Of a stretch of 55,714 nt of DNA, positions 39,793 through 46,833 are shown in pieces (positions within the stretch are counted from its first letter, which is position 1; each line of letters begins with the position of its first letter). This DNA is from MED-G78 sp964546275 (GTDB lineage Bacteria; Pseudomonadota; Gammaproteobacteria; Magnimaribacterales; D2472): assembly GCA_964546275.1 (NCBI GenBank), contig CAZJJG010000008.1, forward strand, positions 1 through 55,714, in the 5' to 3' direction. The notes beneath the pieces were generated by a model. It was given only the letters and a program-made list of their open reading frames with translations. It was not told the DNA's origin and searched no databases. The translations under genes and the position numbers were made by a program.

Positions 39793-40788
39793 ATGAATTA
39801 TAAAAGAAAATTTCCTTCGACCCGCCTTAGACGATTGCGATCAAGTGCCTTTATAAGAGATATTGTGAGAGAAAATATTCTTACAGGAGATGATCTAATC
39901 CAACCTATCTTTATTAAAGAAGGTTTAAGTGGAACTGAGCCTATTGATCAAATGCCAGGTATTTTTAGATTTGGACTGGATTCAATTGAAAAAGAAATAG
40001 AAGAGCTTCTAGAGTTAGGCATCAAGTCAGTAGCTTTATTCCCAGTTATAGACCCAGATAAGAAAGATGCAGAAGGAAGTGAGGCAATTAATCAAAATAA
40101 TCTTATTTGTAATGCTATCAAAAAGATCAAATCAACATCTTCTGATTTAATAGTTATTTCAGATGTAGCCTTGGATCCATATACCACCCATGGCCATGAT
40201 GGAATTCTAGTTAATAATTATGTAGATAATGATAAAACTTTAGATCAATTAGTAAATCAATCCTTAGCACTTGCTAATAGTGGCGCAGATATTATTGCTC
40301 CTTCAGACATGATGGATGGCAGAATTAAATTAATCAGAGAAGCTTTAGAGAAAAATGATTTTAAAAACACTATTCTTTTATCTTATGCTGCTAAATATAA
40401 CTCTAAATTTTATGGGCCATTTAGAAGTGCAGTTGGGTCTAGCTCAAATCTAGGTAAAGCCAGTAAAGCTCAATATCAAATGGATGTTGCAAACTCAGAT
40501 GAAGCATTAAACGAGGTTGCTTTAGATATTAACGAAGGCGCTGATATAGTTATGGTGAAGCCAGGAATGCCTTATCTTGATATAATAAGTAAAGTAAAAG
40601 AAACGTTTAATGTGCCTACATTTGCGTACCAAGTTAGCGGTGAATACAGTATGCTTAAAGCAGCAATTCAAGAGGAATGGTTAGAATCTGAGGCAATAAC
40701 AGAATCATTAATGTGTTTTAAAAGAGCGGGAGCTGATGCAGTTCTTACCTATGCAGCAAAAGAGATTATTAAGGAGTTGAATAAATGA
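39793..40788 (+). CDS. hemB: Delta-aminolevulinic acid dehydratase (porphobilinogen synthase)
   Basis: This 331-residue TIM-barrel enzyme joins two 5-aminolevulinate molecules. It has RLRRLRSSAFIRDIVREN at the start, the metal and active-site region DVALDPYTTHGHDG, and a catalytic lysine in MVKPGMPYLD. The Cys-rich zinc site of other HemB enzymes is replaced here by an Asp-containing segment (DVALDPYTTHG), which suggests the Mg/K-dependent type. hemC and hemD lie close by at 42486-44104. It overlaps trxA by 4 bp. Confidence 0.95.
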   Translation: MNYKRKFPSTRLRRLRSSAFIRDIVRENILTGDDLIQPIFIKEGLSGTEPIDQMPGIFRFGLDSIEKEIEELLELGIKSVALFPVIDPDKKDAEGSEAINQNNLICNAIKKIKSTSSDLIVISDVALDPYTTHGHDGILVNNYVDNDKTLDQLVNQSLALANSGADIIAPSDMMDGRIKLIREALEKNDFKNTILLSYAAKYNSKFYGPFRSAVGSSSNLGKASKAQYQMDVANSDEALNEVALDINEGADIVMVKPGMPYLDIISKVKETFNVPTFAYQVSGEYSMLKAAIQEEWLESEAITESLMCFKRAGADAVLTYAAKEIIKELNK

Positions 40789-41108
40789 ATAACGTAGTTG
40801 AAGTGAATGTAGAGAATTTTGAATCTGAAGTTTTATCTCATGATAAACCAGTATTAGTTGATTTTTGGGCTGAGTGGTGTGGGCCATGTAAACAGCTAGG
40901 ACCTACTGTTGAAGAAGTAGCTGGTGAATATTCAGATCAAATAAAAGTTTGTAAGATGGATGTTGATGCAAGTAGAGATATAGCGGCAAAATACGGCATT
41001 CGCTCTATTCCAACATTAATTATATTTAAAGAAGGAGAGCCTTCAGGAACTGAAATAGGAGCGTTATCAAAACAACAACTTGTGGAATTTATAAATACAG
41101 AAATATAA
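40785..41108 (+). CDS. trxA: Thioredoxin
   Basis: This 107-residue single-domain thioredoxin has the redox motif WCGPC (Trp31-Cys32-Gly-Pro-Cys35) and the cis-proline loop SIPTLIIF. It reduces cytosolic disulfides. It overlaps hemB by 4 bp and precedes rho, an old gammaproteobacterial neighbourhood. The DsbD system would normally draw electrons from this protein, yet the DsbD-N at 34978-35433 has no membrane domain to receive them. Confidence 0.97.
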   Translation: MNNVVEVNVENFESEVLSHDKPVLVDFWAEWCGPCKQLGPTVEEVAGEYSDQIKVCKMDVDASRDIAAKYGIRSIPTLIIFKEGEPSGTEIGALSKQQLVEFINTEI

Positions 41109-41215
41109 AATAACCACACAAGCTTTGCATCTTTTATAAAAAAGACTTATCATTTTTAAACCTAGCCAAGGGGCTATCCCGTTTTTTACTCCCACAAACA
41201 TTAGGAAAATAACAT
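41109..41215 (+). promoter_or_regulatory. rho leader region with weak hairpin and T-run
   Basis: These 107 bp separate trxA from rho. A short stem TAGCC/GGCTA (41163-41167 with 41172-41176, loop AAGG) is followed five bases later by TTTTTT (41182-41187). It could be a weak trxA terminator or part of a rho autoregulatory leader, as rho is autoregulated in E. coli through its leader. AGGA at 41203-41206 is the rho ribosome site. The function is uncertain. Confidence 0.35.
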
Positions 41216-42493
41216 ATGAACTTAACAGATATTAAAATCAAGCCAATCAGCGATCTAGTTGATATAGCTACCGAGCTTGGACTTGAGGATGTTGGTAGGT
41301 TAAAAAAACAGGATATTATTTTTAAAATATTTAAACACCAAGCTGGTGAGGGTGTAGATATCTACGGCGGTGGTGTATTAGAGATTCTTAATGATGGTTT
41401 TGGATTTTTAAGATCTCCAGAGGGATCATATTGCGCAGGACCTGATGATATTTATGTTTCACCAAGTCAAATAAGAAAATTTAGTTTAAGAAAAGGCGAC
41501 TCTGTTCAAGGCAAAATTAGACCACCTAAAGATCAAGAACGATACTTTGCTTTAGTTCATCTAGATACAATTAATGGAGAAGCTCCTGATAAAACTAAGA
41601 ATAAAATTTTATTCGAAAATTTAACTCCATTATTTCCTAATCAAAGATTAACTTTAGAGCAAGGCAGTGGATCTAATGAAGATTTATCTTCAAGAATCAT
41701 TGATCTAATTGCGCCGATAGGTAAAGGGCAAAGAGGGTTGATTGTTTCACCACCTAAAGCTGGTAAAACTTTAATGCTTCAAAGCATAGCCCATTCTATA
41801 AAGAACAATAATCCAGAAGTTGAGTTGATTGTCCTACTTATTGATGAAAGGCCAGAAGAAGTAACAGAAATGTCCAGAACAGTAAAAGGTGAAGTGGTAG
41901 CAAGCACATTTGATGAACCGCCTTCAAGACATGTTCAAGTTGCCAATATGGTAATTGAAAAAGCCAAAAGACTAGTTGAGCATAAAAAAGATGTAGTAAT
42001 ACTTCTTGATTCTATTACAAGATTAGGCCGAGCCTATAATTCAGTTCAGCCAGCCTCTGGAAAAATACTCAGTGGTGGTGTTGATTCTAATGCACTTGAA
42101 AAACCAAAAAGATTTTTTGGAGCAGCAAGAAATTTAGAAGAAGGTGGAAGCCTTACAATTTTAGCTACTGCACTAGTAGACACCGGCTCTAAGATGGATG
42201 AAGTGATTTATGAAGAGTTTAAAGGTACTGGTAATATGGAAATTCATTTAGAAAGAAAGATTGCTGAAAAAAGAATATATCCAGCTATTAATATCAGAAG
42301 ATCTGGAACCAGAAGAGAGGATTTACTAACATCTGATGAAGAGCTTCAGAGAATGTGGGTTCTTAGAAAAATTTTAGATGAAATGGAAGATGCTCAAGGT
42401 ATTCAATTCTTAATTGATAGACTTAAATCATTTAAAACAAATGAAGAATTCTTTTCATCTATGAAAAGCGGAAACGGCAAAAAAACTAAATAA
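41216..42493 (+). CDS. rho: Transcription termination factor Rho
   Basis: This is a 425-residue hexameric RNA helicase. It has the N-terminal Rho domain (DIKIKPISDLVDIATELGL), a cold-shock-like RNA-binding fold (EILNDGFGFLRSPEGSYC), Walker A (PPKAGKT), the DERPEEVTEM segment, the R-loop region and the Q-loop/secondary site SGGVDSNALEKPKRFFGAAR. The length is typical and no large insert is seen. It may be especially important here because clear intrinsic terminators are scarce. The last 8 bp overlap convergent hemD. Confidence 0.97.
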   Translation: MNLTDIKIKPISDLVDIATELGLEDVGRLKKQDIIFKIFKHQAGEGVDIYGGGVLEILNDGFGFLRSPEGSYCAGPDDIYVSPSQIRKFSLRKGDSVQGKIRPPKDQERYFALVHLDTINGEAPDKTKNKILFENLTPLFPNQRLTLEQGSGSNEDLSSRIIDLIAPIGKGQRGLIVSPPKAGKTLMLQSIAHSIKNNNPEVELIVLLIDERPEEVTEMSRTVKGEVVASTFDEPPSRHVQVANMVIEKAKRLVEHKKDVVILLDSITRLGRAYNSVQPASGKILSGGVDSNALEKPKRFFGAARNLEEGGSLTILATALVDTGSKMDEVIYEEFKGTGNMEIHLERKIAEKRIYPAINIRRSGTRREDLLTSDEELQRMWVLRKILDEMEDAQGIQFLIDRLKSFKTNEEFFSSMKSGNGKKTK

Positions 42494-43202
42494 ATTTTTT
42501 AGCTTCTTCTAGCATGGAATAATCAGAAGGATCTTTAGCAATAAAAATTCTTAAATCCTCGTTTTCAATTAATTCTTTTGCTTTATCTTTAATACGTTGT
42601 GAAGCAACTATAAAAATCTTATCCTCCAGCAATCTATGATTAATATTGCTCAGCAAAAAAGACAAAGTTAAAAAGTTATATATCAATATAATATTTTGCC
42701 CGCTTGAGATTTTATCTAGACCAAATTTTAAATATATTAATTTATAGCAAATAATTTCATCAATATCCTCATTGAGATTTTTTTGTAAGTATCTATTAGA
42801 ATTTTCTCCACAAAAAATGAGATTTCTGCCTGGGTAATCTTCAGAAATTAACTTTAAAAGGCTTTGAGAAGAAGGCTCATCAGGAGAGACGGAATTTATA
42901 TCTTGTTTTAATAACAGACCTTTAGTGGCAGAACCTATAGAAAAAATATTACAGTCTTGTATTTTTATATTAGTTTGATTTAAAAGAATTGAAATTCCAA
43001 TCATAGCTGCAGCTTGGCTATTAAATATAATATTTTTGTAAGAATTAATATTACTAAGTTCTAACTTACTCTTCTCTAATACTTCTTCTATCAATAAGGG
43101 CTGAATTTCTGAAAGATGTGCATTTGTTATAGATATTTTTTGATCTGCACAAAGACTTATTATTTTATTTGATAAAACTTCAGGTCTTGTATTAATTATC
43201 AT
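42486..43202 (-). CDS. hemD: Uroporphyrinogen-III synthase
   Basis: This 238-residue protein of the HemD fold closes and inverts ring D of hydroxymethylbilane. Conservation is weak as usual: RPEVLSNKIISLC at the start, IIFNSQAAAMIGI, the IFSIGSATKGLL loop, and a C-terminal SQRIKDKAKELIE. Position right after hemC, with a 4-bp overlap, supports the call. It overlaps rho by 8 bp at the 3' end. Confidence 0.86.
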   Translation of the reverse strand: MIINTRPEVLSNKIISLCADQKISITNAHLSEIQPLLIEEVLEKSKLELSNINSYKNIIFNSQAAAMIGISILLNQTNIKIQDCNIFSIGSATKGLLLKQDINSVSPDEPSSQSLLKLISEDYPGRNLIFCGENSNRYLQKNLNEDIDEIICYKLIYLKFGLDKISSGQNIILIYNFLTLSFLLSNINHRLLEDKIFIVASQRIKDKAKELIENEDLRIFIAKDPSDYSMLEEAKKFI

Positions 43203-44104
43203 TCTTCTAGAATTATTGAGTTAGAACCATTGGCTTTAAAATAATCTGCCAAGGAAAGAATATCCTGGGTTAGATCAGTCTTATTGGATTCTATTTTTTT
43301 ATATATCTTTTTCTGGCCATTATGTGAAAGTACTTTTGCCATAATATGAATTATTTCGTTTTTTGCATAACAATAAATCGCAATTGGAGATAAACATGAA
43401 CCATTAAGTTGCGCCACAAATAATCTTTCTGCACTAGCTAAAAGCATCTCATCTTCATTATTAATTTTTTTAAGAATATTAATAATCTCAATATTAGATT
43501 TTAAGCACTCGACTGCAATAAACCCCTGTGATGCTGATGGCAACATTTCATCTAAGGTAAATTCATATGTATTAGATAAATCTAAATTAAGACGCACCAA
43601 AGCTGCTTTAGCTACGATTAATCCATCAAACAACCCATTTTTTAATTTACTAATTCTTGTAGCTATATTGCCTCGTACTGGAACAGTTTCAAGGTCAGAT
43701 CTTGCATTGAGTATTTGAGCTTTTCTTCGAGGGCTTGAAGTTCCTATAATTAATTTATGAGGGAAATCTTTTAAAGTCCAACCCTCTTTTGATAATAATA
43801 TATCTGATGCATTTTCTCTTTTAAAAATTGCTTCGAGTGAAAAATTATCATCCAGTATTGCTGGAACATCCTTTAAGCTATGAACTGCAATATCTGCATC
43901 GCCATCAAGTAGTGCCGATTCTAATTTTTTAATAAATAATCCTTTCCCACCAATTTCATGAAGAGGCTTTTCAGTTTGATCCCCTTCTGAAAGTAAGGGC
44001 ACTAATTCAACTTCAATACCCTCAAGCTGAATTAATTTTTTTGCTACATAATTTGCTTGAAATAATGCTAGCTCGGATTTTCTTGTGGCTATTTTAATTT
44101 TCAT
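43199..44104 (-). CDS. hemC: Hydroxymethylbilane synthase (porphobilinogen deaminase)
   Basis: This 301-residue enzyme links four porphobilinogens. It shows IKIATRKSELALFQANYVA, VHSLKDVPA, GTSSPRRKAQIL, VPVRGNIATRI, and the dipyrromethane-cofactor cysteine in NGSCLSPIAIY. It is second in rsmD-hemC-hemD and overlaps rsmD by 11 bp. With hemB 2.4 kb away, three common steps of tetrapyrrole synthesis are clustered. Confidence 0.96.
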   Translation of the reverse strand: MKIKIATRKSELALFQANYVAKKLIQLEGIEVELVPLLSEGDQTEKPLHEIGGKGLFIKKLESALLDGDADIAVHSLKDVPAILDDNFSLEAIFKRENASDILLSKEGWTLKDFPHKLIIGTSSPRRKAQILNARSDLETVPVRGNIATRISKLKNGLFDGLIVAKAALVRLNLDLSNTYEFTLDEMLPSASQGFIAVECLKSNIEIINILKKINNEDEMLLASAERLFVAQLNGSCLSPIAIYCYAKNEIIHIMAKVLSHNGQKKIYKKIESNKTDLTQDILSLADYFKANGSNSIILEE

Positions 44105-44654
44105 TTATACAAAGCAATAAGGCTTTTACATCTCCTACAGATTTTTCTTTAAGAATTTTTAAAGATTTAGGAATTTCTAAGTCAGTAAATTTACTGTATT
44201 CGAGGTAAATTTTACAAGAAGATTTTAATTTTTTTTGCTGGGTAAGAAAACTTAATATTTTCACTTCAAAATTTTGATCAAATGGAGGGTCTAAAAAAAT
44301 AAGGTCATATTCTGACAAGTCTGCATTTTTTATCCATACATATGCGTCTTTAAAAAAAACTTTACCTCTGTCTTTTAAACCTAACTCAGAGATAGTTTTA
44401 GATAAATGCATATAATTTTTTTTGTTTAATTCAACAAAAGTAACTTTAGGTGCATGTCTTGATAGGGCTTCTATGCCAATAGATCCAGTTCCAGCAAAGA
44501 GATCTAGACAAATAGAATCTTCTATTTCAAATTGGAACCAGTTAAATATTATCTCTTTGAGCTTATTAGAAGTTGGCCGAAGAGTGCTTTTGAAATCAAA
44601 TGGTATCTTTTTTCCCTTTAAAGATCCCCCTGATATTCTTATGCTATTTTTCAT
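44094..44654 (-). CDS. rsmD: 16S rRNA (guanine-966-N2)-methyltransferase
   Basis: This Rossmann methyltransferase is about 186 residues from the chosen start. It has RISGGSLKGKKIPF at the N terminus, LRPTSNKLKEIIFNW, the SAM loop DLFAGTGSIGIEALSR, and the catalytic DPPF in LIFLDPPFDQ. The frame extends ten codons further to an ATG at 44684, but family members begin close to the RISGG segment, so ATG 44654 is preferred. That leaves 33 bp to the divergent DUF4399 gene instead of 3 bp. Confidence 0.9.
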   Translation of the reverse strand: MKNSIRISGGSLKGKKIPFDFKSTLRPTSNKLKEIIFNWFQFEIEDSICLDLFAGTGSIGIEALSRHAPKVTFVELNKKNYMHLSKTISELGLKDRGKVFFKDAYVWIKNADLSEYDLIFLDPPFDQNFEVKILSFLTQQKKLKSSCKIYLEYSKFTDLEIPKSLKILKEKSVGDVKALLLCINEN

Positions 44655-44687
44655 CTTAATTTTTTTAATACAAGTATAATTCATTGG

Positions 44688-45137
44688 ATGGTAATTAAAT
44701 CTAATTCTATAAAAGTATTAAAAAATGTGAGCTATTCTTTTGCCTTAATGCTTTCTTTTCTAATTTCGAGCACAGTTTTTGCAGAAGATTGTAAGACTGG
44801 TTCTCCTAAAGTTTATTTTATTAGTCCGCAAGATGGAGTTTCATTAACATCGCCAATAAAGGTTATATTTGGAATTGAAAACTTTAATATTTCCCCAGCT
44901 GGAATAGATAAATGTAATGCAGGCCATCATCATTTAATTATTGATGCAGAAATCCCTGATTTAAGTATGCCAATACCTAGCAGTAAAAATTATATTCATT
45001 TTGGAGGAGGGCAAACTCAAACAGAGATAGAGTTATCACCTGGAAAGCATACATTAAGACTACTTATGGGAAATTATGCACACATGCCCCAGTTTTATTC
45101 CGATCAAATTGAAATTGAAATACAGGAAATTAAATAG
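44688..45137 (+). CDS. Exported DUF4399 protein
   Basis: This 149-residue protein has a signal peptide (about 1-32, with a long basic n-region) and one DUF4399 domain. It contains VYFISPQDGVSLTSPIKVIF, GHHHLIIDAE, IHFGGGQTQTEIEL, and GKHTLRLLMGNYAHMP. The conserved histidines suggest metal binding, which is an inference. The function of the family is not established. The 3' end overlaps the tetR gene by 8 bp. Confidence 0.82.
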   Translation: MVIKSNSIKVLKNVSYSFALMLSFLISSTVFAEDCKTGSPKVYFISPQDGVSLTSPIKVIFGIENFNISPAGIDKCNAGHHHLIIDAEIPDLSMPIPSSKNYIHFGGGQTQTEIELSPGKHTLRLLMGNYAHMPQFYSDQIEIEIQEIK

Positions 45138-45741
45138 TAAGAAGATTATTAATCGATTTACTTAAATAGTCATCAAAATTATTTGAAAGACTGCTAATAG
45201 CAGACATTGGTCCATGTTCCTTTGCTACTCCCAGATCTTTTGCAATTGCATTCTTTCTTAAAATTCCAACTATGCCATGCTGAAATGCCCATACAGATAT
45301 ACATTTTTCTTGTATTATTTCTTCACTAATATTTGTATGACCCAAATCAATAAAATGATTTTTTAGATCACTTCTTAAAGTTTCAAAAGCAATCTCAGCT
45401 TCTAATTGCAGTTTGGGGTAAACACTAAAACTACCAAGAGCAGTTCCAAACATAAGGTCATAGGTATTTTGATACTTTAATGCAAACTCACAATATGCAA
45501 GACCACTATCTAAAAATTTTGAGGTCTTTTTAAGACTATCAGACAATCGCATAAATCCCATGGCCGCAACTTCTGCCAATAATTCTTCTTTAGTCTCAAA
45601 ATGCCTATATGGAGCTGTTTGCGATACATTTAATGCCTTTGCAAGGCTTCTTAAGCTTATATTTTCCCAACCAGAATCCTCGCAAGCAATGCAGGCTTGT
45701 TCAATAAGATTTTCTCTTAAGTTGCCATGATGATATTTCAT
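45130..45741 (-). CDS. TetR-family repressor of the RND efflux system
   Basis: This is a 203-residue regulator. The N-terminal helix-turn-helix (about 28-54) reads ISLRSLAKALNVSQTAPYRHF, followed by a ligand-binding helical domain of typical size with the segment QHGIVGILRKNAIA. It is divergent from the RND pump operon, and two 19-bp palindromes fill the space between. A third copy lies at the tolC promoter, so it probably represses pump and channel together and is released by a pump substrate. The ligand is unknown. Confidence 0.9.
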   Translation of the reverse strand: MKYHHGNLRENLIEQACIACEDSGWENISLRSLAKALNVSQTAPYRHFETKEELLAEVAAMGFMRLSDSLKKTSKFLDSGLAYCEFALKYQNTYDLMFGTALGSFSVYPKLQLEAEIAFETLRSDLKNHFIDLGHTNISEEIIQEKCISVWAFQHGIVGILRKNAIAKDLGVAKEHGPMSAISSLSNNFDDYLSKSINNLLTI

Positions 45742-45768
45742 AATTTATCTTAAAATTTAGCTACTAAT

Positions 45769-45787
45769 ATGTTGACACTGTAAACAT
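45769..45787. promoter_or_regulatory. TetR operator 1 of the RND operon
   Basis: ATGTTGACACTGTAAACAT is a 19-bp near-perfect palindrome: apart from the central base only positions 6 and 14 break symmetry. It covers the -35 element TTGACA of the pump promoter. It shares CACTGTAAACAT with operator 2 (centre-to-centre 31 bp, about three helical turns) and with the tolC site. Confidence 0.85.
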
Positions 45788-45799
45788 ATTAATTATATT
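45772..45799 (+). promoter_or_regulatory. Promoter of the RND efflux operon
   Basis: A consensus -35 TTGACA (45772-45777), a 16-bp spacer and a -10 TATATT (45794-45799) lead to the membrane fusion protein gene at 45854. Operator 1 covers the -35, and operator 2 begins one base beyond the -10 and covers the expected transcription start, so bound repressor would block RNA polymerase fully. Confidence 0.72.
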
Positions 45800-45818
45800 A
45801 TGTTTTCACTGTAAACAT
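45800..45818. promoter_or_regulatory. TetR operator 2 of the RND operon
   Basis: ATGTTTTCACTGTAAACAT differs from operator 1 at two positions and from the tolC-site reverse complement at two positions. Symmetry is broken only at positions 7 and 13 and the centre. It lies directly after the -10 hexamer of the pump promoter. Confidence 0.85.
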
Positions 45819-45853
45819 TATTATATTAAAGTCAAAGTTTTACATATTAAAAA

Positions 45854-46831
45854 ATGAACAATTATAAAAAATTATTAATAATTTTCTTAAGCAGCATTCA
45901 ATTAAACGCTGAACCTTTATCTCTTGAAATATTAGAAGTTTCTATGTTGGATAGCTACAAAGTGTCCAAGCAATTGCCTGGAAAATTATTTCCAGTCCAA
46001 CAATCAAAAGTAGCCTTTCAGATTGGTGGAAAAATCCAATCTATCTATGCTGATATTGGAGATGCTGTTACTAAGGGTGCACCATTAGCTGAGTTAGACA
46101 ATAGAGAAATTTTAGCTAATTTAAATCAAGCTAGAGCTAAACATCAATTAGCAGAACAGCTATTAGAGCGTTTTAAAGATCTAAAAGCTCAAGGCCATAT
46201 TTCTATACAAGAACTTGATAAAGCAGAATCTGATTTTTTAGTTGCACAATCACAACTTGATTTTTATAAGGTCAAATTAGAACAAACTAAAATATTAGCT
46301 CCTTTTAATGGATTGATACAAAGTAGATATTTAGATGAAGGGACTGTAGTAAGTGCAGGGTCACCAATCTTAGAGATACTAGACTCTGACCAAGTAGAAG
46401 CTCATATATCTATACCTTTGGATTTAATAGATAAATTGTCACTACAGAATCAGTATGATTTTGATTTAAACGGAGAAGCTGTCAAAGGAACCTTGAAAAG
46501 GTTTTCACCAATGTCATTGGGTGGTTCAAATAACAGGCTAGCAATTTTTGAGTTTAATACATTCTTTGTTCCAGGCGCTGTTATTAAACTTAATTTACAA
46601 ATTACTCAAAAAGCAAGAGGGACTTGGGTTCCAATGCAAGCACTGTCTCAATCAGATGGGGGCTTATGGACCGTTTATACTATAGATAACACAAGCACTG
46701 TTACCAAAGAGCTTATCGAAGTTATTTATTACGAAGGCAATAATGTTTTTGTTTCTGGCACTTTAAAAAATGGAGACCTAGTAGTTAAAGGTGGAGCTAG
46801 AAAAGTTATTGAAGGACAATCTCTAAAATAG
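45854..46831 (+). CDS. RND efflux membrane fusion protein
   Basis: This is a 325-residue periplasmic adaptor. It has a signal peptide (about 1-18), then a barrel-sandwich (lipoyl-like) domain split around a helical hairpin: VAFQIGGKIQSIYADIGDAVTKGAPLAELD before it and LAPFNGLIQSRYLDEGTVVSAG after it (each shown in parts). Beta-barrel and membrane-proximal domains follow. No lipobox cysteine is evident. It links the inner-membrane pump to a TolC channel. It is first in the operon and the pump gene follows after 2 bp. It is controlled by the divergent TetR through two operators. Confidence 0.92.
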   Translation: MNNYKKLLIIFLSSIQLNAEPLSLEILEVSMLDSYKVSKQLPGKLFPVQQSKVAFQIGGKIQSIYADIGDAVTKGAPLAELDNREILANLNQARAKHQLAEQLLERFKDLKAQGHISIQELDKAESDFLVAQSQLDFYKVKLEQTKILAPFNGLIQSRYLDEGTVVSAGSPILEILDSDQVEAHISIPLDLIDKLSLQNQYDFDLNGEAVKGTLKRFSPMSLGGSNNRLAIFEFNTFFVPGAVIKLNLQITQKARGTWVPMQALSQSDGGLWTVYTIDNTSTVTKELIEVIYYEGNNVFVSGTLKNGDLVVKGGARKVIEGQSLK

Positions 46832-46833
46832 CA

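Noticed and set aside
41163..41187. Strong intrinsic terminator between trxA and rho
   Set aside because: The stem is only five base pairs and the T-run starts five bases after it, so it is listed only as a weak leader element.
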